Shown: positions 37,417-46,151, counted from the first letter of the stretch. The stretch is 64,000 bases of DNA from Mucilaginibacter glaciei (GCF_014773245.1 NZ_JACWMX010000001.1:248001-312000); one strand, 5' to 3'. A program made the numbers and translations. Notes: generated from the letters alone by a model not told the origin.

Positions 37417-38010
37417 ATGAAAACAACAAAACAAATCTTAGCAACAGCTCTTACAGCAGTAGCTATATTTATCGGAACATCATCAGTTAACGCTCAATCA
37501 ATCACTAAAGACGCTTTCCGTTTCGGAGTAGGTGTTGAAGGTTTGTTGCCAACTGGTGGTCAGTTAAAAAATATCTCTAACATCGGTTTAGGTGGTACAG
37601 GCAGGTTACAATACGGTTTAGCCAATAACCTCGCGTTAACTTTAACATCAGGTTACTACAATTATTTTGGTAAAGAAAACACTTACACTATTACCAACGG
37701 TACACAAGTTACTAGGGTAACTCAAAAAGCGATTGACTTTGGTATGGTGCCGGTTAAATTAGGTATCAAGGCATTTGTTGGCAGCGGCTTTTACTTCAGT
37801 GCTGAAGGTGGTGCCGGTTTTGAAACCAAAGATGCTTACAGAGGTGCTACCGGCGAATTGAACGGTAAAGCTACTAAGCTGATCCTATCTCCGGGTATTG
37901 GTTACGCTTCTCAGAAATGGGATGTAGGCGCCCGTTACGAAAACTTCTCTGGCCAGGATAATAACTATGGTACAGTAGGTTTACGTATAGCTTACGGTTT
38001 CGGTTTGTAA
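37417..38010 (+). CDS. outer-membrane beta-barrel protein
   Basis: A 197-residue protein with signal peptide (MKTTKQILATALTAVAIF..., ends SVNAQS) and a small barrel of about eight strands with alternating hydrophobic residues, ending in ..GLRIAYGFGL. It resembles the 'OMP_b-brl' type of opacity/OmpX-like proteins. No enzymatic motif. It has its own long upstream region and a very strong terminator, so probably an abundant, separately regulated envelope protein. Specific function unknown. Confidence 0.85.
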   Translation: MKTTKQILATALTAVAIFIGTSSVNAQSITKDAFRFGVGVEGLLPTGGQLKNISNIGLGGTGRLQYGLANNLALTLTSGYYNYFGKENTYTITNGTQVTRVTQKAIDFGMVPVKLGIKAFVGSGFYFSAEGGAGFETKDAYRGATGELNGKATKLILSPGIGYASQKWDVGARYENFSGQDNNYGTVGLRIAYGFGL

Positions 38011-38030
38011 TTAGCAGATCGTACTTAATA

Positions 38031-38069
38031 AAAAAATCCCCTCATCATTATGGTGAGGGGATTTTTTTA
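38031..38069 (+). terminator. terminator after the outer-membrane barrel gene
   Basis: A long stem of ATCCCCTCA with TGAGGGGAT (38036-38044 with 38054-38062), extendable by three inner pairs, followed by TTTTTTTAT and preceded by an A-run; can work in both directions. Confidence 0.9.
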
Positions 38070-38071
38070 TT

Positions 38072-38140
38072 GTCGGAACCAGGATTTTCAGGATTTAAGA
38101 AATTTCAGAATTCTGTTTATTCTTTAATTCTGATTCAGAC
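38072..38140. repeat. interspersed palindromic repeat, copy 1
   Basis: The high end (38126-38140) reads AATTCTGATTCAGAC; its imperfect partner is GTCGGAACCAGGATT at 38072-38086. The same 15-mer ends a similar element at 51595-51609. In both cases the minus-strand sequence GTCTGAATCAGAATT begins at the stop codon of a minus-strand gene (here the aminotransferase). The internal sequence is AT-rich with AGGATTT / CAGAATT sub-repeats. Confidence 0.6.
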
Positions 38141-39333
38141 TATACCAATTTGCCTAACGCTTCTTTTATCCTTCTGACAGCTTCTATTAGTTTATCTTCG
38201 GCCGCAGCATAAGAGATTCGTAGTGAACTTTTATCACCGAATGAATCGCCACCAACTGTTGCCACATGTGCCTCTTCCAATAGGTAAATGCTCAACTCGT
38301 CAGAATCGTTGATTACCTTGCCGTTAAAACTCTTCCCGAAGAATGAACTCACGTTGGGGAAAAAGTAGAATGCGCCCTCAGGCAGGTTTACTTCCAGTCC
38401 GTCAATTTCTTTTAAGAGGTCGTAAACAATGTTACGGCGTTTCTGAAACTGCTCGCGCATGGCGTAAACAGAATCTAACCCGCCAGTATAAGCGGCAACG
38501 CCTGCTTTTTGGGTGATAGAGCAGGTAGCAGAAGTGATCTGTCCCTGTAACTTATCGCACGCGGCAGCAATTTCGCTGTTGCTGGCGGTGTAACCAATTC
38601 TCCAGCCGGTCATGGCAAATGCTTTCGACCATCCGTTTACGATAATCACCCGGTCTTTTATGTAGTCGAACTGGGCGATAGACTCATGCCCACCGATAAA
38701 GTTGATATGCTCATAGATCTCATCGCTCAGGATATAGATATCCGGGTATTTGGCAAACACCTTTGCCAGGCCTTCCAATTCGTCGCGGCTGTATACGCTG
38801 CCCGTTGGGTTGCAAGGCGATGAGAACATGAACACTTTTGATTGCGGCGTAATAGCGGCCTCTAACTGCTCTGGCGTAATTTTAAAGTTCTGCTCAACAG
38901 TGGTATCTATAAACACACTTACACCTTCGGCAAGCTTTACAATCTCTGAATAAGATACCCAGTAAGGAGTAGGAATAATTACTTCCTGGCCGGGGTTTAC
39001 CAGGCATAATATAGCGTTGGCCAAAGCCTGTTTAGCACCGGTCGATACTACGATCTGGTTATCGGTATAATCAAGTTTATTCTCGTTCTTTAGTTTTGCA
39101 ACAACGGCCTTTCTCAGATCGGGGTAGCCGGCAACAGGGGTGTAATAAGTAAAGTTCTTATCCATTGCTGTTTTAGCAGCGTCCTTAATATGCTCGGGGG
39201 TATGAAAATCAGGCTCGCCGAAGCTCAGGCTGATCACATCTACACCTTTAGCCGCCAGTTCGCGGCCCATTTTGGCCATCTTGATGGTCTGGGATTCTGA
39301 CAGGTTTTTTATCCTGTTACTTAATGCGCTCAT
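38140..39333 (-). CDS. PLP-dependent aminotransferase, class I/II (aspartate aminotransferase-like)
   Basis: A 397-residue fold-type I aminotransferase. Visible blocks are SLSFGEPDFHTPEHIK, TPVAGYPDLRKAV, the helix-capping VSTGAKQALANAI, SPCNPTGSVYSRDEL with the PLP-binding Asn, LSDEIYEHI, and the PLP-lysine in WSKAFAMTGWRIGYTA (~236). The sequence matches the thermostable Ib-type aspartate aminotransferases (AspC/PatA like). It likely transaminates aspartate/glutamate or related acids. Its stop codon abuts the palindromic repeat at 38140. Confidence 0.92.
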   Translation of the reverse strand: MSALSNRIKNLSESQTIKMAKMGRELAAKGVDVISLSFGEPDFHTPEHIKDAAKTAMDKNFTYYTPVAGYPDLRKAVVAKLKNENKLDYTDNQIVVSTGAKQALANAILCLVNPGQEVIIPTPYWVSYSEIVKLAEGVSVFIDTTVEQNFKITPEQLEAAITPQSKVFMFSSPCNPTGSVYSRDELEGLAKVFAKYPDIYILSDEIYEHINFIGGHESIAQFDYIKDRVIIVNGWSKAFAMTGWRIGYTASNSEIAAACDKLQGQITSATCSITQKAGVAAYTGGLDSVYAMREQFQKRRNIVYDLLKEIDGLEVNLPEGAFYFFPNVSSFFGKSFNGKVINDSDELSIYLLEEAHVATVGGDSFGDKSSLRISYAAAEDKLIEAVRRIKEALGKLV

Positions 39334-39486
39334 ATTATTTGTGTTAATGCGGCAAATATAGAAAATTACTTAACCGATGGTAAGCCGTGTTTGTTATTAA
39401 TGAAAGGGTTAGCAGTAAATGGTGAATTTCCAACTGAATTTTACTGGTTATATAATACATTTTACCAAAGCCGGGGTGATTTTCCG

Positions 39487-39494
39487 TAAGTTTG
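39487..39494 (+). promoter_or_regulatory. TAnnTTTG -7 box before the CDF transporter
   Basis: TAAGTTTG matches the Bacteroidota -7 consensus. It overlaps the first possible start codon of the next gene (TTG 39492), which implies the real translation start is downstream. No good -33 TTG is seen at the right distance. Confidence 0.45.
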
Positions 39495-39515
39495 CCCCCT
39501 TTAATTCGGCAGATT

Positions 39516-40490
39516 TTGAAGGAACATAAAAGGATCATATTTATATCACTGGTCACCGGCCTCGTGCTGATGGTAATGAAATTTACCGCCTATTTTTTAA
39601 CAAACTCCAACTTTGTATTAACCGACGCGGCGGAGAGCATTGTTAATGTAGTGGCCAGCTCGTTCGCGTTTTTCAGTATTTACCTGGCATCGCAGCCCCG
39701 CGACGAAAACCACCCATACGGACATGGCAAAGTGGAGTATTTTTCGGTTTTTATAGAGGGCGCCCTGATCGGCATTGCTGGGGTCATCATCGTACTAAAA
39801 TCAACTTACAGCATATTCTACCCCGAGCAGATCCATGATCTTTTGCTGGGCGCCATTATCATAGGCTTTACCGGCGCGGTTAACGGCGGGCTGGGTTATT
39901 ACATGATTAACAAGGGGAAATCATTACGCTCTATCACTATTGAGGCCGACGGCAAGCATTTGCTTACGGATACCGTTACCAGCGCCGGTTTGGTTATTGG
40001 CCTGTTGCTCATTTATTTCACCAAAATACTTTGGCTGGACAGCGTGTTGTCTATCGGTGTGGGTATCTACATACTGGTTACGGGCTACAAGTTGATCCGC
40101 CGGTCGGTAGCCGGGCTGATGGACGAGACCGATTTTATTGTGGTGAGCGATGTAGTAAAAGTGTTAGGCGAGCAGCGCCGGGATGAGTGGATAGATATCC
40201 ATAACCTGCGTGCACAGAAATACGGAAGCGAGCTTCATATAGATTGCCACTTAACCCTGCCCAACTATTTTGATCTGAACCGGGTACATGCCGAAGTTAA
40301 ACTGGTAGAAGAATTAGTAAATTCCAACGCTGGTGTGCAAACTGAGTTTTTTATCCATACGGACCCTTGTTTGCCCGATTGCTGTCACTATTGCAGCATG
40401 CCCAACTGCCCCATACGCAGTGAAGCAAAAAATGAAGATATACCGTGGACTATGGATAAGGTAATGCGTAACAAAAAACATTATGAGTAA
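39516..40490 (+). CDS. cation diffusion facilitator (CDF) family transporter with Cys-rich tail
   Basis: Membrane exporter of divalent metals (zinc, iron or similar) with six helices. Metal-site blocks are LTDAAESIVNVV in TM2 and HLLTDTVTSAG in TM5, and the loop signature ENHPYGHGKVEYF. The cytoplasmic C-terminal domain (~215-300) is followed by a tail CLPDCCHYCSMPNCP with five Cys, a possible metal-binding site. No ATG lies at the 5' end. TTG 39492 lies in a promoter box, so I placed the start at TTG 39516; the next ATG (39570) would cut into TM1. The end overlaps the Nudix ATG by 8 bp. Confidence 0.86.
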   Translation: MKEHKRIIFISLVTGLVLMVMKFTAYFLTNSNFVLTDAAESIVNVVASSFAFFSIYLASQPRDENHPYGHGKVEYFSVFIEGALIGIAGVIIVLKSTYSIFYPEQIHDLLLGAIIIGFTGAVNGGLGYYMINKGKSLRSITIEADGKHLLTDTVTSAGLVIGLLLIYFTKILWLDSVLSIGVGIYILVTGYKLIRRSVAGLMDETDFIVVSDVVKVLGEQRRDEWIDIHNLRAQKYGSELHIDCHLTLPNYFDLNRVHAEVKLVEELVNSNAGVQTEFFIHTDPCLPDCCHYCSMPNCPIRSEAKNEDIPWTMDKVMRNKKHYE

Positions 40491-40929
40491 GCCGGTTTTT
40501 AATGTACGGGTGTATGGCATCCTGATGAATGATAACAATGAGGTGCTGATTAGTGACGAGCAGGAATATGGGATGCGGTTTAGCAAATTCCCGGGCGGAG
40601 GCTTGGAATTTGGTGAAGGTTTGCCCGACGGCCTTAAACGGGAGTTTATGGAAGAATGCAATACAGAAGTAGAGATCGTAAAGCACTTTTACACCACTGA
40701 TTTTTTTGTTAAATCGATCTTCAGCGAATCGCAGATCATCAGCGTTTATTACACCGTTAAAGCTGTAGGGGAGTTGAACTTTAGCTGCAAAACCGAAGTA
40801 TTTGATTTCGACAATGACGATAAAGAGGCAATATTGCAGGCATTTAGGTGGGTAAATATTAACGACTTAAAATTAGACGACCTGACCTTCCCGATAGATC
40901 AACACGTGGCGAAACTTTTAACAGCTTAA
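40483..40929 (+). CDS. Nudix hydrolase
   Basis: A 148-residue hydrolase of nucleoside diphosphates linked to another group. The Nudix box GGGLEFGEGLPDGLKREF-MEE (residues ~37-57) has the G-x5-E-x7-R-E-x2-E-E pattern, giving an intact Mg site. Substrate cannot be predicted. The ATG lies within the CDF gene, and bioA begins 2 bp after its stop, suggesting one transcript CDF-nudix-bioA-ferritin-like. Confidence 0.9.
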   Translation: MSKPVFNVRVYGILMNDNNEVLISDEQEYGMRFSKFPGGGLEFGEGLPDGLKREFMEECNTEVEIVKHFYTTDFFVKSIFSESQIISVYYTVKAVGELNFSCKTEVFDFDNDDKEAILQAFRWVNINDLKLDDLTFPIDQHVAKLLTA

Positions 40930-40931
40930 AT

Positions 40932-42197
40932 ATGAGTTTAGTTGAACGCGACCTGGCTGTAATATGGCACCCTTACACGCAGATGAAAACCGCACAACCA
41001 CCTATCCCTATTGTTAGGGGTGAGGGTACTTGCCTGTTTGGCGAAGACGGTAAAAAATACATCGACGCCATATCATCGTGGTGGGTAAATATTCACGGGC
41101 ATTCGCATCCCTATATCGCCAAAAAAATCGCGGAGCAATTAACCGTTTTAGAACATGCCATCTTCGCGGGCTTTACCCACCCATGGGCTGTGGAGTTAGC
41201 CGAAAGGCTGCTGGCCATATTGCCGTCTAACCAAGCAAAGGCTTTTTACTCTGACAACGGCTCGACCGCCATTGAAGTGGCCATAAAAATGTGTTTGCAA
41301 TACTGGCATAACAAAGGCGAGCAGCGTACCAAAATTTTAGCGTTCAAAAACGCTTACCACGGTGATACCTTCGGCGCTATGTCGGTAAGCGGGCGGAGCG
41401 CTTTTACGGCAGCGTTTGACAGCTTGCTGTTCGAGGTGGAATTTATTGATTTGCCTAATGCCGGTAACATTGAGGAATTGAAATCTCAAATCTCAAATCT
41501 CAAATCTCACATCTCATCTTTTATTTTTGAACCCCTGGTGCAGGGATCTGCAGGAATGATCATGTACGAGGCCGAATATTTGAACGAATTGATGGCGCAT
41601 TGTAAAAAGGAAGGGGTATTGATGATAGATGATGAGGTTTTCACCGGTTTCGGGCGTACGGGTAAGTCGTTCGCCTGCGATCATGTACAAGTGCAGCCCG
41701 ATATTATGTGTTTCTCTAAGGGGCTCACAGGGGGCACTATGGCCTTTGGGTTAACCACCTGCACGCAACAGATGTACGATGCGTTTCTGTCGGATGATAA
41801 AATGAAGACCTTGTTTCACGGTCATTCTTATACGGCCAACCCGGTAGCCTGTGCGGCTGCATTGGCAAGTTTAGATCTATTTTTAGAACCATCGACAAAA
41901 GCGAATATCGACAGGATTATAAATAAACACCAGGCATTTGCTGAAAAGATAACCGGACACAGATCATTAAAAACAACTCGCCAAACCGGTACCATATTGG
42001 CAATGGAATGGGAAACAGGCGATAACACATCGTACTTTAGCGGCCTGCGCGACAAGCTGTACCACTATTTTTTAGATGCCGGGATAATTCTGCGTCCATT
42101 AGGGAATGTGATCTATATTTTACCCCCATATTGCATTACCGATGCTGAGCTGGACTATATTTACAGCGTCATTGAAAAAGCCTTAGACGAGATTTGA
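40932..42197 (+). CDS. bioA: adenosylmethionine-8-amino-7-oxononanoate aminotransferase
   Basis: Biotin synthesis: converts KAPA to DAPA with S-adenosylmethionine as amino donor. A 421-residue class III aminotransferase. It has IWHPYTQMKTAQ near the start, the substrate residue region SSWWVNIHGHSHP, YSDNGSTAIEVA, LMIDDEVFTGFGRTGK and the PLP-lysine in CFSKGLTGGTMAFG (~274). A 7-bp tandem repeat (41481-41515) encodes an extra helix-like stretch LKSQISNLKSHISS that other BioA proteins lack in this form. No bioB, bioD or bioF lies in the window. Followed after one base by the ferritin-like gene. Confidence 0.95.
   Translation: MSLVERDLAVIWHPYTQMKTAQPPIPIVRGEGTCLFGEDGKKYIDAISSWWVNIHGHSHPYIAKKIAEQLTVLEHAIFAGFTHPWAVELAERLLAILPSNQAKAFYSDNGSTAIEVAIKMCLQYWHNKGEQRTKILAFKNAYHGDTFGAMSVSGRSAFTAAFDSLLFEVEFIDLPNAGNIEELKSQISNLKSHISSFIFEPLVQGSAGMIMYEAEYLNELMAHCKKEGVLMIDDEVFTGFGRTGKSFACDHVQVQPDIMCFSKGLTGGTMAFGLTTCTQQMYDAFLSDDKMKTLFHGHSYTANPVACAAALASLDLFLEPSTKANIDRIINKHQAFAEKITGHRSLKTTRQTGTILAMEWETGDNTSYFSGLRDKLYHYFLDAGIILRPLGNVIYILPPYCITDAELDYIYSVIEKALDEI
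41481..41515 (+). repeat. 7-bp tandem repeat within bioA
   Basis: Four perfect AAATCTC units (41481-41508) and one degenerate ACATCTC unit (41509-41515), in frame in the present sequence. The unit length is not a multiple of three, so loss or gain of a unit by slippage would shift the frame of bioA; three units together keep it. Confidence 0.85.
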
Positions 42198-42198
42198 A

Positions 42199-42807
42199 AT
42201 GGAACTAAATACGATATTAGCTAAAATAATTGCAGATAGTGAATTGCATGCCCGCTGGTTAAACACGCTATCCTTAATGGAGAACACCGGAGCGCGCAAA
42301 ATTTCGGCAAGTGAAGACCCCACAACGGTTACCTACATCATATTGAAGCATGCCGCCGAAGAGCATCGTCATGCCTTTTACCTGAAAAAGCAGATCGAAA
42401 AAATCGGGAATACTCAATTGCCTACCTATTCTCCCGAGTATTTGATAGCACCGGCATACAGCCGGTATTATTTAAACCAGTTGGATATTGATGTTTGTCG
42501 CTACCTGAAAAAGGAAATGCAGCTTTCAGGTAAAGATTTGCGTTTTGCGGCCTACCTGTTGGTTACTTATGCCATCGAAGTAAGGGCTGATGAACTTTAC
42601 CCGATATACCAGGTGGCACTGGATGCAGCATCCAGCAGGGTGAATGTAAAATCGATCATATTAGAAGAGGAGGGGCATCTGGAAGAGATGATCAATCAGT
42701 TGCAGCATTTCTCGCCCGATTGGCAGATGCACGCGCAAAAGGCCGTTGATATGGAAACCGCCTTGTTTAATAAATGGGTTGCCAACCTGGCAACTGAGGT
42801 GAACTAA
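42199..42807 (+). CDS. ferritin-like (possible di-iron) protein coupled to bioA
   Basis: A 202-residue helical protein I do not recognise by name. Its pattern suggests a four-helix ferritin-like fold: AAEEHRHAFYLKKQ (~57-70) with E-x2-H, AIEVRADELYPIY (~125), and ILEEEGHLEEMIN (~162) with E-x2-H. These are the Glu and Glu-x-x-His positions of di-iron carboxylate proteins. No signal peptide. It starts one base after bioA and is in the same operon, so a role in biotin or a related redox step (for instance an oxygenase supplying a precursor) is an inference. Followed by a strong bidirectional terminator. Confidence 0.62.
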   Translation: MELNTILAKIIADSELHARWLNTLSLMENTGARKISASEDPTTVTYIILKHAAEEHRHAFYLKKQIEKIGNTQLPTYSPEYLIAPAYSRYYLNQLDIDVCRYLKKEMQLSGKDLRFAAYLLVTYAIEVRADELYPIYQVALDAASSRVNVKSIILEEEGHLEEMINQLQHFSPDWQMHAQKAVDMETALFNKWVANLATEVN

Positions 42808-42827
42808 AAAGCATATTTGCTGCTAAA

Positions 42828-42863
42828 TAAAAAGGCCGGATAAAAATTTTATCCGGCCTTTTC
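42828..42863. terminator. bidirectional terminator, bioA operon / DUF4412-like gene
   Basis: A 15-bp imperfect-free stem AAAGGCCGGATAA with TTATCCGGCCTTT (42831-42861) has A-run and T-run on both sides, so it can end the plus-strand operon and the convergent minus-strand gene at 42883. Confidence 0.9.
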
Positions 42864-42882
42864 TGTAACGTGACGTTTGAGA

Positions 42883-43530
42883 TTAGTTACCGCCGCCCAA
42901 AGATTTCAATTCATCCATAGTGATCTTATCAAAATCACTTGGTACAGCAAACGTACCTGCAGGCACTTTTTGGGCAACAATGCTTTTTACAGTTACCTCA
43001 GACGCTTGTCCGTTTTGGAAACCCATGTATTGGATAGGTACACCGCCTGCTTTTGCGTAAACTTTTGCAGCACCAGACATTGGAATGGTTACATCGTTGG
43101 TTACCCAGATATCATAAGTTTTATTAGCCTTAGCATCGGTAGCTACAACTTTTTTGCAATTAAAACCGCTTATTACTTTAGTTTCGGTAGTTGGTGCAAA
43201 AGTTAATACAGGCAATTTGGCCAGTTCTTCTTCGATCTCAGCAGGCGAAGCTATGGCAGCCTTTTTCATGGAAGCTACGGCAACATCTACCAATACAGCC
43301 ATGTAAGTGCCCTTGGCGTCGGTTAATACCTTAATATTTGCAGGGCCTGCAGAAAACGCAACCGCGCTTGAATCGGACCTGAAATAGTTTTTAGCTTCAA
43401 TAGCCTGGCCCATAGATGTCATGCTGATGGTGGCAACACCCTCTGTGTAAGCTTTTTGAGCATTGGCGTTAATAGCGGTTGCAGAAAGGACAACGCCCAT
43501 GGCAACAACGGCAAAAAATTTATTCTTCAT
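42883..43530 (-). CDS. exported DUF4412-like protein
   Basis: A 215-residue protein with a signal peptide (~1-24, ends INANAQK). It has a beta-rich middle ending in SGFNCKKVVATDAK and a C-terminal TFAVPSDFDKITM stretch typical of DUF4412-like proteins (a LolA-like lipoprotein-carrier shape in some). The two-Cys pattern is absent; one Cys is present. Function unknown; probably periplasmic or outer-membrane associated. Confidence 0.65.
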   Translation of the reverse strand: MKNKFFAVVAMGVVLSATAINANAQKAYTEGVATISMTSMGQAIEAKNYFRSDSSAVAFSAGPANIKVLTDAKGTYMAVLVDVAVASMKKAAIASPAEIEEELAKLPVLTFAPTTETKVISGFNCKKVVATDAKANKTYDIWVTNDVTIPMSGAAKVYAKAGGVPIQYMGFQNGQASEVTVKSIVAQKVPAGTFAVPSDFDKITMDELKSLGGGN

Positions 43531-43606
43531 AGTTTTAAATTAATGATTACAATTTAGCGTGTAATAAACTGCTGTGCAAGTTTTTTAAAAAAATATTTAA
43601 TTTATC

Positions 43607-45694
43607 TTATTTAGATAGCACAGTTAACGATTTGTTACGCCTTAAATTATAGTATTTAATATTTTGCAATTCGGCTTTCATAATCAGTTGTTTAACATGC
43701 TTTTCGGTATTGCTGCCGTCAATGATCATCATTTTACTGCGCGTCATTAAGGTAGAATCGGTGAACATATTATTAGCGGTAAACAAATAATCAATATTAA
43801 AGTGCTGCGGTATGGACTGTAACGGGCTGCTTTGGTTTAACAGCAAAAGCTTTTTATCCAAAAACTGCACAATGCCTTGATGTTTTAAAAGGTATTTTGC
43901 CCGGATATCGTTACCGAAATTATAGATTTTGTAGTTGGTGATCCGGTTACTATCTAAGCCCGGTTGGATAGCGTACTGGAAATTTTTATCGGTATCTGCC
44001 ACATCGGTCAATACCACCCCCTGCCGGCCATTCTTAAATACGATGCCGCTGTGTTTCCGCAAGTTTAAAAATGTGATGGATTGGCTATTATCAATTTTTA
44101 AATGCTTGATGCCGATGCTTAGACTAAATAGTAAAACGCCTGCTAAAGCTGCTTTAATGTAACCCGCCTTTTTACTGTAGATAAAATAAAAGGCGGATAA
44201 AGTAATGGCGTAGAGTAATACATATTCGGACGTTGTTAGCCATATTTTACCAATGCTGGCGTACGGGGCTTGTTCAATATAAGCTAAAACCTTATTCATG
44301 AAAACAATGCAGCTCTCTAAAACATAACCCAAACCCTGCGAAACAAAAGGCATCTGCGGAAGCAATAACAAAGCTATGCCTATATAAAGTATAGCTGCCA
44401 CCGGGATGGCGATGAGCAGGTTGCTCATTAAAAAATATACAGGGAACTGGTGAAAATAATAAGCACTTAACGGGAAAGTAATAACCTGTGCTGCAATAGA
44501 TACCGAACAAGCCATCCAGATCTTATCGCCAAACCAATTGCTGAAGTGGAACCAATTATAAACAATGGGTTGAAAGATCACGAGCCCGGCAACAGCCAGA
44601 TAAGAGAGTTGGAAGCCAACGTCGGTGGTTAGAAAAGGATCATAAAGTAACATGGCGAAGGCCGAAACCGCCAGGATATTTAACGTATTGATATACTGTG
44701 CATATGTTTTACCGGTAATGATTAAACTGAGCATGATGGCGGCCCGGCAAACGGCCGGAGAAAAACCTGTAAGCAATGAGTAGGCCCAAATCAGCGTAAT
44801 AATAATCAAGGCTTTAAGTATCCGGCCACGCTGGCTGCTGTTTAAAAAACGCATCAACCAGCTTAATAACAGGTAAATTATAGCCACATGTCCGCCCGAA
44901 ACAGAAAGAATATGGATAGTGCCGGTTTTGGAGTAAGCCTGTAAAATATCATTGCTCAGATCGGCCTTGTAACCTAATATTAATGTTGATGCTACCGCGA
45001 TGGCATTTGTATCGCACATATCGGCCTGGAATTTTCTGACCAGCTTTTGCCGTAACGTCAACGCATAAGCAATAACTGGGTTGCCCTGCCCGGCTTTAAT
45101 AATAACGTACTGCCCAGGATATAAAAAGGCCTGGCAGTGAATATTATGATTGGCCAGGTATTGCTTATAGTTAAATTCGCCCGGGTTAAAAGGAGGGTCG
45201 ACTGCTGCAAACTTTGCCGGGATTAGTAATTCCTCGCCGTAAAACAGCTTTTTGGCCAGGTCATCTTTAATGGTGATAAGTATGTTGCCGCTAACGCTTG
45301 TAGTTTTCCCGACATTGATGCTATGTTTCGCGGCAGCAGTAAAGCTCACCAGGTCGCCTTTTACCCGCGGTTCGTTAGTGACCGTTACCGCTAAGTATTG
45401 GGCGGAGCTTTTAGCAAAATGGTCTGTGCTGTTCAATTCGTTATGGCCGGTAGCTGCCGCCCAACCCAATAAAAATAGGATAGGATGGATGAGGAACCCG
45501 CCCAGCCATCTGTTTTGGTAGATCTTGAACTGCGCATAGCCAAGGCCGAGCACCGCGAAGCTGATACCGTATAACAATAGGAGCACCGTGAGCCAGCCGA
45601 AAATAAAATTAAAGTAAATGCCGCCGGCAATCCCTGCAATAAAGGAAATTAAGAGGATAACAACAGGGATTTCACCTTTGTGATTAGCGATCAT
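43607..45694 (-). CDS. ComEC/Rec2-family membrane protein, DNA-uptake-type channel with degenerate C-terminus
   Basis: A 695-residue protein. The N-terminal ~150 residues include two helices and an OB-like DUF4131 domain (YLAVTVTNEPRVKGDLV). The Competence core (~200-490) has about ten helices, with LSVSGGHVAIIYLLLS, LTGFSPAVCRAAIM and DVGFQLSYLAVAGL, the usual ComEC markers. The ~190-residue C-terminal tail lacks the HxHxDH metallo-beta-lactamase site found in long ComEC proteins, so it is either a remnant or a different domain. Expected to carry single-stranded DNA across the inner membrane; no other com genes nearby. A shorter ComEC form is common in Bacteroidota. Confidence 0.9.
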   Translation of the reverse strand: MIANHKGEIPVVILLISFIAGIAGGIYFNFIFGWLTVLLLLYGISFAVLGLGYAQFKIYQNRWLGGFLIHPILFLLGWAAATGHNELNSTDHFAKSSAQYLAVTVTNEPRVKGDLVSFTAAAKHSINVGKTTSVSGNILITIKDDLAKKLFYGEELLIPAKFAAVDPPFNPGEFNYKQYLANHNIHCQAFLYPGQYVIIKAGQGNPVIAYALTLRQKLVRKFQADMCDTNAIAVASTLILGYKADLSNDILQAYSKTGTIHILSVSGGHVAIIYLLLSWLMRFLNSSQRGRILKALIIITLIWAYSLLTGFSPAVCRAAIMLSLIITGKTYAQYINTLNILAVSAFAMLLYDPFLTTDVGFQLSYLAVAGLVIFQPIVYNWFHFSNWFGDKIWMACSVSIAAQVITFPLSAYYFHQFPVYFLMSNLLIAIPVAAILYIGIALLLLPQMPFVSQGLGYVLESCIVFMNKVLAYIEQAPYASIGKIWLTTSEYVLLYAITLSAFYFIYSKKAGYIKAALAGVLLFSLSIGIKHLKIDNSQSITFLNLRKHSGIVFKNGRQGVVLTDVADTDKNFQYAIQPGLDSNRITNYKIYNFGNDIRAKYLLKHQGIVQFLDKKLLLLNQSSPLQSIPQHFNIDYLFTANNMFTDSTLMTRSKMMIIDGSNTEKHVKQLIMKAELQNIKYYNLRRNKSLTVLSK

Positions 45695-45753
45695 GTTTAT
45701 TTCGGCAGCCTTGCAATAGGTTTAGGAAATAAAATTAAGATAAGTATTGGTGA

Positions 45754-46089
45754 TTACAACTGATCGCGTACTTCGAGCAGGAACTTTTTCATGCTCTCCA
45801 GCGAATCTATCACACGCTGATTGTCGCGTGTGTCGCCCATGTTGTTTTTAAGATGGTCCTTAGCACCCTGCAGGGTATAGCCTTTATCATTAATGAGGTG
45901 GAAGATGATCTTAAAGTTCTCCAGGTCCTCGGGTGTAAAATAGCGGTTGCCTTTTTTGTTCTTTTTGGGTTGCAGAACATCAAACTCCTTTTCGTAAAAG
46001 CGGATCAACGACTGGTTAACATCAAACATAGCCGACACCTCACCCATGGTGTAGTACATTTTGCTGATCTCGCGTTCTTTGTAAGGCAT
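45754..46089 (-). CDS. MerR-family transcriptional regulator
   Basis: A 111-residue regulator. A MerR HTH is at ~residues 10-80: MGEVSAMFDVNQSLIRFYEKEF, then a wing and KKNKKGNRYFTPEDLENFK, followed by the helix LINDKGYTLQGAKDHL. It has no effector domain after the coiled-coil, so it is a short form often seen in Bacteroidota. ATG 46089 is 3 bp after a TACCTTTG promoter box, suggesting a leaderless transcript; an internal ATG at 46056 is an alternative. No target evident. Confidence 0.88.
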   Translation of the reverse strand: MPYKEREISKMYYTMGEVSAMFDVNQSLIRFYEKEFDVLQPKKNKKGNRYFTPEDLENFKIIFHLINDKGYTLQGAKDHLKNNMGDTRDNQRVIDSLESMKKFLLEVRDQL

Positions 46090-46092
46090 ACG

Positions 46093-46100
46093 CAAAGGTA
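46093..46100 (-). promoter_or_regulatory. -7 promoter box directly before the MerR gene
   Basis: TACCTTTG on the minus strand ends three bases before ATG 46089, so transcription would start at or next to the A of the ATG (leaderless). No -33 TTG was seen at the standard distance. Confidence 0.5.
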
Positions 46101-46151
46101 AAGTTTATTTCGAATTTCGGATTTTCAATTTCGAATTTGTTAACTGCCTTT

